DNA of 64,000 nucleotides from Owenia fusiformis (GCA_903813345.2 CAIIXF020000009.1:6628030-6692029), one strand, 5' to 3'; counted from the stretch's first letter, positions 13,533 to 27,305 are shown. The notes: generated by a model not told the origin, from the sequence alone. Made by a program: numbers and translations.

Positions 13533-15723
13533 TACAGAAGTTATGTGGTATTTAACTTGAGACTGATAAATATGTTTCTATTTTAACCTTTTGTTCCATT
13601 TAACTCCACATTTTATAAACAAATTTTCGTAAATCATGCACGAAGCTTGAATGTGAACAGATTGAACTAATGTTCTAGTTAGCTTGTTCTTGTTCACATC
13701 ATTTGGGTGGTGGTGAATTAATTAAAAATGAATAAATCACATTTATCTGGTTAAAAATCATATTTGACGATGTATTTGCTTTGATGCTCTAACATGCGAG
13801 TCCTAATGAGCATCCTATTTTCGGACTACTGTTGGAGTGTCTGTCTTTTATTTCTGAATTTCCTCACCATATTTTACAATTACTAAAATTGAAATGAATA
13901 TGAGATTTTGGATTATGACAATGGTTTCTAAGTTGATGAGGGATGATATTACAGACACCCGTGTCTGTATATGCGCTGTTCGATTAAATAGTACAGTCTT
14001 ATCTATGTATTCCATGACTTGTTGAGTGTATTTCTTTTGGATTTCATGAATTCTAGAGATGTCTTTGTTGATTTAAAGTTGACTAATTTGGGAAAATATA
14101 AGACTGGATCTTCATCCGAATAGCAAAGTAATCTTTTTGGAAATCAAAGTGCTGAATGTGTTTCTAAGATGTTTCCGAGACATCGTGGAAAAAATAAGTA
14201 CAATATGGAACCAAATGTGTCATTGGAGTGAGGAGCAAAAACGATTAAGATACAGGAACTCACGGTATAACTTGTAATAAGGGAACAAATTCCAGCATCA
14301 TAAACCGTAAATCTTTGCAAAGAAATTGGTGTCTCACACATCTTCTCTCATCAACTTAGTAATATACATGGCCTGTGACCTGGACACTCCAAGGGATGCA
14401 TAATAGATACGTTTTGATAAACAGCAGATGCTTATACTTGCTTCAAAGGACAAACAACTTTTCCTACCTATCGTTTTGTAAACGTCTTCTTCTGGTCTTT
14501 GAAACAAATCAGGATGTACCGTTGCACATGATCATAATACAGGATTACATTAGTTCACAATGTGAGTTGACAAGCTGGAAACATCACAAGACTTAAGTTT
14601 ACTTTCAAAGCAGTTGGGGTATCCTTTAAATCACATGGCTCCTCCCTGAATTATAGACGTTCCAGTAATATCGCGAATAGTGTTAATTTTTGAGACTAAG
14701 CTCTGAAAAGACAGTTAAAATAAATTGCATTATGGAATCAATAAACATATAAACTTACTTATTTACGTACTTGAAAATGTTCCATCAATTGATTTCATTA
14801 ATTAAGCCTATCAGTATGAAGCTGTCTTTGCCATAAAAAATCCGACCTGGTGATCTCACAACAAAGACCTTCTATGTACACGGGAACAAAATAACTTTAA
14901 ACTATCACACATTAAAAGGACTTAAACAATTGTTTGACCACTTTATAATAGTCTCTAACTCCAGGTGTTTGTTTACATTGACTGTAATTACATCTCATAT
15001 GTTTAAATCAGTAATCAATGGTGTAATTCAATATTCCTTTTTGTTGGCGAGTAATTGAATCTGTCAGTAATAAATATTAGGTAAAAAGTCTTAATTACAG
15101 TTAAATCTGGTTAACGTAATTGCTATATCAATTAGTCGGATATATTATCCGGAAGAGATAAAAACTATATTCCAACTATCCAATTGGAAGTAATTGCTTT
15201 TATTTTAAGTGCTTTGGTCTTCGTATTACTATTTACATACCATTAAGTACCATTAGGAATACAATGCCTAAATACAATGGTGAATATATCTTTACCTTCA
15301 CCTTCACCGTGTCACAGTTCGTACGGTGCGTTCCTCGACTCTTTCTTGTCTTTCTGCACTGGATTCGTCACATCAGTTCAGGGGAGCATTATTATGTTAT
15401 GAATACTAAGATTATAAATCCATTTCTTGCAATTTTAACATGCACATCTATATATTTGCTAAGTCTGTTACTAACTTCTGACTTCAAATAGAGTTTAAAC
15501 AATAACTTAAAAATAAAATAAAAAACATTTATAAATGCTCCCGACAAAGTAAAATATGTAACTCCTAAAGTAGATTTTGTCAGGAAAGAAGTTGCTGACG
15601 ACATTAACCTTTTAGTCTTCGCTGGTATCAACAGCTGACGGTTACAAAAACATTGGTAATCTTTGTAAAACTCGTCGAAGTTGAAGTACAGGATAACGAC
15701 CAAATAGCTGGCTAACTCACGGT
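13533..15723. other. Intergenic, nothing recognised
   Basis: Upstream of the sulfotransferase start. Short open frames occur (for example 14375-14596 and, on the minus strand, 15392-15703), but none resembles a family I know and none has clear splice context. I report no gene. Confidence 0.4.
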
Positions 15724-17051
15724 GTTATAGCATGACGGTTACGTCAAGGCGATTTGCAAAATGTTGCGATAACGATAACAAAAAATGGCGGATTGGAAAG
15801 GCAGCATGTCCTCTTTCTTGCCTGTAGGCAATATTCACAGAAAATTTCCTTTTAAACTAGTTCCATTCGTTGACGTATATATGGATGGTTATAAAGACTG
15901 GGTCAAATCTGTCAGGTGGTCTACAAGAAACAGATTATAAGCTGGAGACCTACACTAGGAAAAACTAATAAAATAAGAGGTATGATTACCGATTATATGG
16001 TAATATAGAAGGTGTGGTAATTCAGCTACCGACTAAGATATCCAAGTTTATAATTTTTGGTCCATTCTCGTGTTTTCTCAGTACATTTGCCTCGGAGCCA
16101 CTCAAAATATTAACTGTAAGTAAACTGTGTATAAACAAGGCATAAAATGACAAATCCAGAACAGGCCGTGGTGTATATCGTAAATAATAAGGTTTCAAAC
16201 GCAATGTCGTTAGACGACTACGTATGACTTCTCTCGAATTCTATGGACGGTAACGTATTGTATTAGTTGTACATAAGATATTTAGCAGACGGTTACGTGC
16301 ATGTACATCTGTCAAGTCAAGGTTGCTAGATCTGATAGCCTCTTTCCATGTTATTGTTATAATGGGTAAGAAATGGAATGTTGAATTTCTTATATATGTT
16401 ATAGAGACACTCTTGTTTCAGCCTCTATAAGGCAAGGAAAAAACTGTCGCTTGCTTTATTTATGAAACCGATGAAAGTGAAAAAGATAGCAATGAAGAGG
16501 TAAAAGAAGATTTAGGATCAAGTACTGATGAAGATGACAAAATTAATAACAATGAATCGGGGTGTCGTATTTGCATCAGGTTTGCGTAACCGTCCATCAA
16601 TTTTTTACGTTACCGCAAATTCAAAATACATTATTATGGCTTGAGTAGAACATGAAGTGGTTTCTAATGCTCAATTGGCTTTGTATGATCGTATGTAGGT
16701 TAAATCTATATACCACAAGGTTTTTGGGCAATGTGGACCATGTCCTAACAACAAAAATAAACAAATTACAAATTGTTTGTGTAGTTTTGAATTTCAAACT
16801 CGACAGTTTTTCTCTTATTTCATGTTATCCCCGGGCATCAATTTGCAGACTACGTTCAAAATATACATTACTGAATGCATTACCGAATGCGACGCTTACA
16901 TAAATCTTTCATCCTTTCATTGATACACAGTAGTAGGAAATAATGCAACAACCTTAGTTTTCTCTTCTATCGCGGCCATTTTATTGGATAAATCAGTGAA
17001 CGTAGCCGTCCAACCTCGTTTTCAGAGGTGGCGTAACCGTCATGCTATAAC
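15724..17051. mobile_element. 1.33-kb DNA element with perfect 20-bp inverted ends
   Basis: The left end GTTATAGCATGACGGTTACG (15724-15743) is the exact complement of 17032-17051. The inner 10-mer GACGGTTACG recurs inside, once as is near 16288 and once inverted near 16586, so four perfect copies exist. Two small open stretches are inside: 15785-15940 (51 aa, ATG in good context) and 16431-16589 (acidic, ETDESEKDSNEE-like). Subterminal repeats of this kind are where many transposases bind. No transposase domain is visible, so it is probably a deleted or non-autonomous copy. No clear target duplication. Confidence 0.7.
15785..15940 (+). CDS. Small ORF (51 aa) inside the 15.7-kb element
   Basis: Starts MADWKGSM and contains DVYMDGYKDWVKSV. 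It may be the first exon of a lost transposase or just a chance frame. It is not recognised as any family. Its position just inside an inverted end supports an element gene, but the frame is short and nothing downstream continues it clearly. Confidence 0.25.
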   Translation: MADWKGSMSSFLPVGNIHRKFPFKLVPFVDVYMDGYKDWVKSVRWSTRNRL

Positions 17052-19194
17052 AATGTGTAACTAGCAGTGATCAGTGATCACGTAACTTTTTATGCCACTG
17101 TAACATACAATGGTCGATTATAATAAATAACACGAATATCGATATATATAGTCGCGAACCAATTTTTCTTCTCCCCCGAACATATTTCTCTATTCGCTCC
17201 GGATGGAAGGAATGTAGCGAGGTATAAACTCAGATGGTCGAGATAATGGAAATATATGAGGCCTGTATAAGTGCGTCTCGAAACCTCCATGTTTATTAAA
17301 AACACGATTTAAATACATCGTAGATAATGACTTGTCTAAAAATTCATTTGTTAAAAGCGTTTGTAATAAGAGTGCCATCTGCTTTTTTCAAAGTTAGGGC
17401 TTTATGACCAGGATATTCATTGTAATATCTATATTTGCATCATCAATCAATAAATAAATGTGCAATGAAACTACAAAAAGATCGTAATCGAATCAACTTT
17501 AAATATGATTCGAACATGACTGTATTCACGCCTTCTATAGACTGTAAACAAAGTGAACATTTCACCCGGGGTATATTCGCTAAGAATGCCCCTATATATA
17601 CTAGTAATTTGTGACGTCATAACGGTGGGTCGTAGTAATGACGGGCCGATAATGAATATTCGAAACATTTTGGTGAGATTTCATGTTCGAATCGTAATAT
17701 AGACCTCAGAGCAGGGGTAATATGTCGAATACCCGTTCATCTTAGAAATCTCACTTTAATAATCAGACTGGAAAATCTAATTTTATCCAGTATTTATTGG
17801 AATTGCTCATTTCATTTCAGATCTCCTGACAGCACGCGTGGACAGGGGTTCATTACGTCAACGACCTCGTCTAATTTTGATTTGATCTCATTTAGGCCAA
17901 CGATTCAAAGGGCAGATACAAAGTAGCCCTTCATCCCCGCTACTGTAAGTCCGTAATTGATCAATAGGGAATTTATTGAAGTATCATTGATACTATGAGG
18001 TGCAGAAATCACCAGGGGTTGTTCAGTTTGACATCATTTTCTTGACAGATACATGTACTTTGTAGCCTAAAATCAAAGATATATATCCTAAAGTAAAATC
18101 AAAACTATTGGACCTAAGAAATTGTGTATTTTTCGGAAATTTCTATCTATCCATTTTATTTTCATTAACTCTACAAGCTCTATCTGATGTACATTTCGTA
18201 TTAAATTGAAAATAAAATTTCAATAAAACTATTCATTGGTGAAATACCCTAAAGGACCCGTCACTATAAGTATATAAAAAGTGCCCCCAGAGCATTAATA
18301 ATCATTATGACAAATGAAATTTTACTTAGTAAGGGGTTAATTATGGCATAGTGTTCAGGTACAGCCTAAATGCTATTGGGGTCATCGTGACCTTGTAATG
18401 ATCTAGTCAGTACATATCTGCAAATGAAACATTATTGTGTGCAAATTCATCATCTATGAAATCTAAAATGTGAAAATATGATAGAGAATGTTGTTAAGAA
18501 CAACTTTGACCTTAACCTTTGAACTTTCGAAAGGAGGACAAACTTTCAAATTTCACAATTTTTGTTTTTATTTTTTTATTTGGGTCCATTGATTTAAAAT
18601 GGGGATGTCATCATATACCAATATGATGATATCCTTGAGTTAAGATGTGTTAGAATATTGAATGTGAATATATTCTTAGACCTCAGAACAGTGATTATCA
18701 AGAGAAAAACACACAATTTTGGCAGAGAAATCGGTCACTCTTGGAATTGCTTGAAAACATGTTCTTGGGTTCATTTAATTTCGAAATAAGTATGGCATCA
18801 GTGAGTTAAGACTATTACCTTAGTTTATTATTTCATAAGAATTTAACACACGATTGTACATTGGATTTATACCTTATTTATAGTGACACTTATAGTGACA
18901 GATTCTTTCGAATATTGCAGTCTTAAGATTTTGGAACACCTAAGAAATAACAACAGACACAAAGGATCGAGATTGGTTTCCATCGTTTCCTCTGTTATAC
19001 ATGAGAATGTGGTTTTAAGTCTACACAAAGCAAAAAGCGTGAATTTGAGATCAAGACCAAAGATCAACGTGACTTGTGTTTTCACAATACAATGTGATCC
19101 TTCACAAGTATAATAAAGAAGCCTCGTCAATTATAATGAATTGTCCACTGACATTCTAAAAACATTATGGAGTTACAATGACAATATTCATACA
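17052..19194. other. Intergenic, nothing recognised
   Basis: AT-rich, with only small imperfect palindromes such as around 17506 and 17681 (GATTCGAACATGA against TCATGTTCGAATC). No gene was seen on either strand. Confidence 0.4.
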
Positions 19195-19840
19195 GTCCAT
19201 ACCCTCTATACTAATTAATGCCAATAGTAGAGCAAACTAGGGTGATATAAATGACCATCTCTGAACTAAGGTTTCAATACACCATTAGAAAGCTGGACAA
19301 ATCAGCTTTAAGAATCTGACCTCCATTTGAATTTTTAGTTAACGCAAAATTGGATATTAACCCTTTCATCCCCAAGGGGTCATTTATTAATTTTATGAAA
19401 ATCAATTTAAATATGACAAATACCCATATGGCCAGAATGAATTACTATTAGATTTACAATAACTCAATTCATTGTCAAATTAAACTTTGGAGAATATTTA
19501 AGAATTTGAACCAAGATCGCTGAAATAGGGGCCATTAAGTGCAGTGGCCCCATTATGCTACAAAATTTTTGTTTATTTTTAGGTTTACAATAACTAATTC
19601 AATGTCAAATTATACTTTGGAGAACATTTAAAAGTCAGATAGGCTGAGATGGGGGTCATTAAGTGCAGTGACCCCATAATGCTACTAAATGCGTCAGAAT
19701 TTTTGTTTTCACTAGAAATGAGATTTGATATTTCAAAATAATATGTAATTTGGGTATTTAAGAATGTACAATATACAATTATTGACCTCTCCAGAGGTTT
19801 ACTGTCAAAATTATATCCCGAGACTGTACTCTGGAGAGGT

Positions 19841-20143
19841 CTATAATTGTTTTGTTAGTCCGAAGAATATCTTAGATTTTTCTGACCCTTGAAGTTGACT
19901 TGAAGTTGGATCCAGACCCTCGAGACGTTCATGGCAAACATCTGCCACGGCAGTAAGTTCACTCAATGGAGTCAAATTATTCTCCTGGGCGAAGTCCACT
20001 AAAAGCTTTGTACAAAGTTTTAGATTTTTCTTCGTATTTTGACTGTCTTTACTCTCTAAGAGACTAATAATATCCTCATCTTCAACTTTTTTGAAACGGC
20101 TAGTGCTAGCGGCGGCCATTTTATCGTCTGATAATGACGTCAT
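19841..20143 (-). CDS. Truncated Crypton/DUF3504-like N-terminal ORF (100 aa)
   Basis: It resembles the DNA-binding N-terminal part that precedes the catalytic domain in Crypton-derived tyrosine recombinases and DUF3504 proteins: RFKKVEDEDIISLLESKDSQ, then NTKK, then a helical LL-rich stretch. The catalytic part is absent, so it cannot recombine DNA. The first ATG overlaps a TGACGTCA site. The second (near 20119, AAAATGGCC) has the better start context. The family call rests on pattern memory, without a search. Confidence 0.5.
   Translation of the reverse strand: MTSLSDDKMAAASTSRFKKVEDEDIISLLESKDSQNTKKNLKLCTKLLVDFAQENNLTPLSELTAVADVCHERLEGLDPTSSQLQGSEKSKIFFGLTKQL
20135..20142. promoter_or_regulatory. 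Perfect CRE (TGACGTCA) in Crypton-like element 1
   Basis: A full palindromic cAMP-response element. The same octamer sits at the matching place in the other two copies (40445-40452 and 40858-40865). An inverted CCAAT box lies about 80 bp further upstream of the minus-strand ORF. Confidence 0.5.
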
Positions 20144-22787
20144 TTTAGTGGAATGCTGGGAATATTATTCACCGGCAATGCATTGCGCGGTGTACAGTTA
20201 AAATTATTCACCGCTCGTTGACCAATCAAAATCGAGTATTTCAACTGAGGTACTAACAATACAAATTACTAATCTTCTCCTGAGAATATTAAGATTGCAG
20301 CAAGCGTGAATTGACTTAACATGAGATTATGCACCTTTGACTTAACATTGGGTATCATCATATCCCTTTGACCTTAATATTATCTATTTAAATTTACCCT
20401 AATTTACTTATCAATGATATAATGAATTCCAAAGGAGCACTACCCCCAATCTAAACAAGCGGTATGGGCGATGCACTACATATCAAGGTTGAGTGGAATC
20501 CATCAAGCCAAATATTTGACCTTTGACCTCTATTGCCACACCTATTTACTCATACTGCATCTTCTTTTTTTCACTCTAATGAATAGTTTCTGAGACATAG
20601 CAGTCCATATAGGCATTCTGAAACCGTATCTTTTCACATACAACCACCCCCCACTTTCGTATAAACTAAGGAGAGAAGCAAACTCACACAACTGATCATG
20701 GAGAGTGACATAAATATATCCTTTATTCAATTAAAGTACTGTCTTGTGCTTCATATGAATAATCAATGTGAATAATCAATTATGATGTAAAAAGAAACTT
20801 GGCTTCGTTTTCATGGATATTTGGGTGGTAATTTCAAAGAGAAAATGTAATCCTACCCACAAAGTGTAAACATCATAATTATATACTGTTGTGTTGCCGA
20901 GACCACAAACTTTAAAAATTTGTTGTTATGGACATTTAGATTGAAAATAGAAACCGATTGTCAAAATATATTTTGATTGAAAAGGCATGATTGATTTCCT
21001 AATTTTACCCCTTGGTGATGAAAGGGTCAATATCATATCTAATTTTGCATTCAGCGAAAATTCAAATGAAGGTCAGATCATTAAAGCTGACACTCTCAGC
21101 TTTCCAACAGTGTATTGGAACCTTAGTGCAGAAGAGGTAATTTAAAAATCACCAGGGATAGTACTTGAGCTCTATTTTGTTCACAATGCCAATGTCACTG
21201 TTTTTGTTTTCTCCCATTTAGAAATAGCAAATGCCATTTTGATAGATTTTTGGGGAAAACACCATTTGGTAACAACAAGATCAGATGCAATAAACAACAA
21301 TAACTCTGATTCATGATAGAAGAAGAAAATATAACGAGGAAAATATTATAGCGCAAAATAGCGTCGGGCTTCGACCGTTATAATTAATTCCGCGAAAGTT
21401 TATTCAAAAAAATTAAAAGTTTTTCAAAGTTGAAAGTCGGAGATCTACTCCGATGTCATTCATTTTTTAACCCTCATATAGTTTTTTGTTATCTTATCAG
21501 CTAACCATTCCTGAAGAAAATATTTAGATACAGAGGGATAAGCTGTTTGTTTTCCCGCTGGCATTAAACATTATATTAGGCGATTATAAAGAAAGTCTTG
21601 TGTCACCCATTCTGATACTCAGACCATCTCTGCTATGCACAAGAATTCTAGAAGGACACTGAGAGAAGGCTGTGATATCTCACGATGTGTGTCACCGGTT
21701 TACTTGATTGTAATAATCCGTTAATTAGAATTAAAACTTACCTGGAATTGTTAAGTAATGAATAAGTAAGCCAATATTTAACAGGTAATTACTTAGGAGA
21801 GAACAGAGGAAGACTAAGATGCCTGCAAAACGTTTCACATTGCACTGGGATAATCCTCCGTCTCACAATGCTATTCTCACGGTACAAACCATTGAAGCAC
21901 TGGGTTTCCCACTGTTAGGTCAAGTACTACAGTATACTCTCCTGACTTGTCCCCTTATGCTTTTACCGTCATGGTGAGCTGAAGAGGGAGTTGAGAGAGT
22001 TTCTCATGGGATGACTTGAAGCCAGCTGTCTTGAAAATTTGCAGGCTATGGGAAAATGGGTTTAAAAGGTGTTCAAAGACTGGGAGTAGAAGACATGAAC
22101 TATATGTTAAAATCAAAGGACATTAAATAGCAGTAATGAAGTTTGAAATAAGAATACGATATGCCACTTTAATTGTGATTTGAAATATATATCAAAAGTG
22201 TTTCGACAGAAAATTTAGTTTTTTGATAGTTGCCCCGGGTCTTCATGCTTTCTGTTGCTATGGCAACTATAACTTCAACCAATCACATCACTTTGATCTG
22301 TAACTTTAGATATCAATTCAATAATGTTTGAACATTATTCTGTGCAAATTTTATGAGGATTGGTTAAAATATGAAGAAATGCCAGATACTTTTACCTTAT
22401 TTATTGATCACCCTGTATGTATACATTTTTGAAAAACAAAAGGCGAACTTGTTGTTGCTTATTTTATTCGTTCGTAAATTAAAACGTCATGGCAAAATAG
22501 GTCGGTTTATCTTTTGAATCAATACTGATTACGTACCAGGGAAACCAAATATGATGACTGTATGAGTAATCAAACAATCAAGGAAGCATAATAAGTATTT
22601 TAGTATGAGTATTCGAAAGTATATGAACCGCGAGGAGCTTTCATTTAAACACAGTAAATATATTTATTCACCAATGAGTGATGGGCTGTCTGTAATAGAC
22701 AATTATAACAAAAATCATTCTTTGTATATAGTGGATTCAAATTTCACTAGCTTTCAGGTTCAATTGTGTGTGTATAGATAAAAAGGA

Positions 22788-22795
22788 TATAAAAG
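22788..22795 (+). promoter_or_regulatory. TATA box of receptor A
   Basis: TATAAAAG lies about 160 bp before the start codon of receptor A. It is preserved as TATAAAGG (one A shorter) at the same place before copy B. Conservation between duplicates and the spacing support a core promoter with a 5' UTR of about 130 bp. Confidence 0.5.
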
Positions 22796-22954
22796 GGACG
22801 ATTATGAGGAAAGAGCTTACAGAATTATGACCGATTCATCAGGCCAGAACTAGGTAAACTAAACCAAAAAATTAAAATAAAATCATGAAAGAACTCGTTA
22901 TAATCAAGTAATTTCAAAATCATAGTAATACTACGAATAGTATGATGAATTAAG

Positions 22955-25900
22955 ATGGCCCTACATTGGACTATTATATTAATTTGTCTACTAGTTGGGT
23001 TGAAGGGTAGTTTATGTCTATTCCAAACGCCATATGGTTACACGGAAAGGGTTGTCATGGAAGGTGATGTAATGCTGGGAGGCCTTGTCAGGATAAGAAG
23101 CCTACAAGAAGGCAAACATTGTTCTGATAAGATAAAATATGGAGGAAACGGAAACGTGCAGATTGCAGAGTCCATGCAATACGCTATCAAAGCTATTAAC
23201 TCAGATAATGATATTCTCCCAAATGTCACACTGGGATGCATCATCGTCGACCAATGCGCGTTGCTGACAACCAATGTTCTTAGCGTATTGAATTTCTTAC
23301 CTTTGGACAAAAAAGTAAGAGGAATCCCAGAAATCCAAAATCTGACATCGAGTTTCTATGACATTGCTGGAGTTGTTGAGTTCGCCACGAGCACAAAAGC
23401 TATCACCACAGCAACCATGTTCAGCCCATTCCAGATACCACAGATTGATACCATAGCAACTACAGACGAGCTCAGTGACACTGGCAAGTATCCTTTCTTG
23501 TTTAGAGTTGTTCCACCTGATAGATATCAAGTAAAGGCTATGGTTGATTTACTGATGTATTACAACTGGACATACATCTCTGTGTTATACTGGGAGGGCA
23601 ATTACGGCAATACTGCCTTCAAAACATTACGTCAAAAGACCAAAGAACGGGGCATATGCATTGGGTATTCTGATATGGTTGCCTCTGATACGTCACATGA
23701 TGAATGGGAAGATATCGTTGAAAGACTAATTAAAACAAAGGCGAGAATTGTGGTACTTTTCACATACACTAGTGGAATTAGAAAATTGTTTCCATTGGTA
23801 GAAGCCAAAAACAAAACCGGTGAATTCATTTGGCTTGGCGCTGATGCATTTGACACTGGAACTGACACATCTAGCCTTAGGCCATTTCGTGTTGGTTCGT
23901 TTTCTTTCAACCTCCCTCAGTACCATGATAGACAATTCGAGAAGTTCTACAGAAGTAGAAACCCATGGAATAGTGGTTATAACCCATGGTTTCCAGATTT
24001 GTGGGAAGACTTATTTAACTGCCAATGGGAAGATGAAGGAAAAAATGATTCGTGCACAAACTATAAGGACATATCATATGCCACGGACCACCCTCTTAAT
24101 ATGAAAACATCAATGGTAATTGAAGCAGTTCATACATTGGCGCATGCGCTTGACGCCATGGTGAAGGAGGAGTGCCCAAATGCAACCGGGGATCACTTAA
24201 GACAATGTGTATATAGAGGCAAACTTCTTAGTGACTATATCAGAAATCTGGATTTTGAAGGTCCATACAGACAGTTAAGATTTGATGAATTTGGTGACAT
24301 CATTGGTAGTTATCTTATTAAGCAATACGTAGAGAACAATGATGGTGTCTTTGAAACAAGAGATGTTGGTATTTGGGACCAAAAGACAAACATATTGACA
24401 ATGAACATGTCACGAATTCAGTTTCATGAAAGGCTGACACAAACGGACACCGAAGCACTAGTAGCAAGGACCCAAACTGTTAGTGATACTTTGACCAATG
24501 AAACAAGACAAGAAGCCATGATACCGGATTCCGTTTGTAGCTATCCATGTTTGCCTGGTGAATTCTACGTACAGCTTGAGTTGAAATGCTGCTGGGAATG
24601 TCGACCGTGTAGAAACAATGAGATAGTTGTTCGAGAATCAACTTCATGTGAGGCATGTCCTCTTTACACATGGCCAGAGCAGACCAATTTCACCACCTGC
24701 ATTAACATCCCAAATGAGGTTATAAGCTACCTGGACCCTATCGTCATAACAATCTTGACTATTGCTGGGATGGGAATAGCATTTTGTATGTGGATCGCAG
24801 CAGTATATGCTCACCATCGCGACAAGAAATTGATAAAGGCTTCAAACACTGAGATATCGGCTTTGATAATGTTTGGGACAATTACAATGTACATAACTGC
24901 CTTTAGTTACTATATAGAGCCATCGGAGTTGACTTGCTATTGGAGAAGACTTGGGTTCAGTCTTAGTTTTGCCCTCATGTACAGTCCCCTATTTTCCAAA
25001 GGAATGAGGATTTACAGGATATTTCGCGCAGCAGAGAAATTTAAACGTGGAACATCGAGATTGTCGAGTACAACTGCAATGATGATGCTTTCAGTCATAC
25101 TGGTAATGGTACAGGTATGTTAAATAATAAATAAGTTGTCAGCATGCTATTTTGAATATTTATGAACACTTCCCTCTATCGCTGAAACCCCGAATCCACC
25201 ATCGGATTTTTCTATGATCACTGATTTTTCACGGAAACGATAAAAACGTTAACATGATTCAACACGCTGAGAGTGTAATATAACATTGTTGGCAGATAAG
25301 TTTATGATATATAAACCATAGAAAATCACGTTTGATACGGAATAATCAAATTACTTTAGAGAAAATGGAATATCGTCTCATAATACACAATATAATTATT
25401 TACAGGTGGCACTGTCTGCAGTGGTTGCCTGGCTATCACCCCCTACAATGGAACAAAGAATGCCAATACCTACAGAGAAGTTCGTGGAGTCATCATGCAG
25501 CCTGCCTCTATGGACATTGGTGGCCCCTCTTGGTTACAATCTCCTTTTAATTATCATCACTGCCTTCTATGGATTTCAGACACGTCGTCTACCTGATAAC
25601 TTCAATGAATCCCTTCATATATTTCTTTGTGTCTGTGCTACGTTGTTTCTGTGGTTAGCATTCATTCCGACGTATTTCACTGCTATGTATGTTTACCATC
25701 AGAACCTGTTGTTTTCACTTGTGCTTTTACTGAATGCAACTGTTGCGTTGATGTGCTTGTTCCTGCCTAGAGTATACGCATTGTACTTCATTAACGAATC
25801 AGATATCAAGTTTTCTTCATCCACCACATTTAGTTTTCGCGGGGAGAGCTCGGGCGCAACATCAACGTCGAATTCAACAAATACCTCTAGTACTAGTCTG

Positions 25901-25987
25901 AACAAAAGCACAGAGATCACTTTCGAAAGTAATCCAATGGATAAGAAAGTTGTTAAGTCGATCCCCAGTGTAGCTGAAAAAGTATGA
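22955..25987 (+). CDS. Class C GPCR, mGluR-like amino-acid receptor A, 913 aa
   Basis: Two exons, 22955-25114 and 25406-25987, with a phase-0 GT-AG intron inside TM4. Order: signal peptide (about residues 1-20), Venus-flytrap ligand domain, nine-Cys linker (SVCSYPC...CCWECRPC...CEACPLYTW), seven helices (TM1 near PIVITILTIAGMGIAF, TM7 near LLLNATVALMCLFLPRVYA), and a short Ser/Thr-rich tail. By ungapped comparison with mGluR1 numbering, the residues binding the amino-acid backbone are kept (Ser165, Thr188, Asp208, Tyr236, Asp318). The side-chain carboxylate contact Arg78 is Ile here, and Lys409 appears lost. It is therefore probably a plasma-membrane receptor for an amino acid other than glutamate; the ligand is unknown. 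It is the only intact member of the local cluster. Confidence 0.95.
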
Positions 25988-26196
25988 ATACGGTACCCAA
26001 TTAAGATTGACGGCTTCAACGGGCGAACATTCTGTAGCAATAATTCTTGATATCGTAGAATCTAGCAAATAAGTGTGCTTTTGTGTGTTTTATGAACACA
26101 ACTGACGTTTCATAGTTACTGAAATTACAATCAAAAATCTGTTCAATTCATCAGATGAAAGTAAAGAAAAACCCTGTCTTGAGAACGCGTCTCTAA

Positions 26197-26912
26197 CACC
26201 CCAGTCACATTTCCCACGGCCGCCGTGCGGTCTATCATTTCTGCGGCCAGTGGCTTTTCTACGCTCGCCGTAGAATTTCTGTGCTCTCATAGTTTTGCAG
26301 TCACATTTCCCACGGCAGCCGCGCGATGAATTTTAAATTTCTGTTGATAAAAATACTTTTTTCATTTTATTTACATCAGGACAATTTATAAATGTTATTC
26401 ATAGTGCTAGGATGTAATATCAAATGAAAAGTGATCGTGAAACATTATAATGATTCAATCTTGCCGAGCCAGTTGATTTCTACGGGGACCTCAGAAATGA
26501 ACAAATATTATAGCTCCGAGTTATAATTTCTACGGCGACCCTGCGGCCTGTAAAAAACTGGATACGCCGTACGGAGGCCGTAAGGCGAGTGTAGTTTTCC
26601 TACAGTGTAGTTTTCCCCGTAGAAATCAACTGGCTCAACAAGATTTAATCATTATTTGTCAATGTTTCACGATCACTTTTCATTTGGTATTACATCCTAG
26701 CACTATGAATAACATTTATAAATTGTCCCGATGTAAATAAAATGAAAAAAAGTCCTATTTATCAACAGAAATTTAAAATTCATCGTGCGGCTGCCGTGGG
26801 AAATGTGACTGCAAAAGTATGAGGGCGCAGAAATTCCACGGCGAGCGTAGAAATGTTACTGGCCGCAGAAATGATAGACCGCAAGGTCGCCGTAGGAAAT
26901 GTGACTGGGGTG
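26197..26912. mobile_element. Fold-back MITE, PIF/Harbinger-like, long inverted arms
   Basis: The ends are CACCCCAGTCACATTTCC and its complement, with arms of over 250 bp forming a near-complete hairpin. It is flanked by TAA on the left and TTA on the right. There is no ORF. The interior is rich in CTACGCTCGCCG(T/C)AGAA-type motifs. The matching place in unit C (near 35295) lacks it. Confidence 0.8.
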
Positions 26913-27305
26913 TTAGCGCTTTCGGTTTTGGAATTACATTTGTGTTTATAGCACCTTATTTACAGGGCGTTCAATAAGTACAAATAAAAATGCAGCTGTA
27001 ACTTTTTATTTTTTCATAATTCTTACTAATGTTTCTACTGTACATTGTTGAGTATTATACTGATGCATTGAAAAATCTCAGGAATGTTATCAAACAAGAA
27101 GATGGTACTGAGATGAGCCAAATGTGGTAAGTGGTGGATCAGGTCTGCACGAAAAAGCTCAAAATTACCAGTTTGATGTGAATATTGCTCCTCAGTCAAC
27201 TGTCACAACACACCAACCTGTTACGCATCAATGCCATTTCTGAATCATTATGAATAACATGTTGTGCGCGAACAACCATTTGATAAATCATGTCAGAGTA
27301 TCTTA

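Larger units (their letters stand above)
19768..20255. mobile_element. Crypton-like element, copy 1 (488 bp)
   Basis: The left boundary ACAATAT (19768-19774) is followed by ACAATTATTGACCTCTCCAG. The right side, GAGGTACTA, ends before ACAATAC (20256-20262). The duplicate flank of unit B has a single ACAATAC at 28883-28889 with neither element nor scar, so the boundaries are supported by an empty site. There are no terminal inverted repeats. The short direct repeat at the ends fits a tyrosine-recombinase element. It carries a minus-strand ORF with an inverted CCAAT box (ATTGG) and a CRE upstream. Confidence 0.75.

Noticed and set aside
17506-17700. tRNA gene suggested by GTTCGAATC
   Set aside because: No matching A box or cloverleaf around it. 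It is part of a small palindrome.
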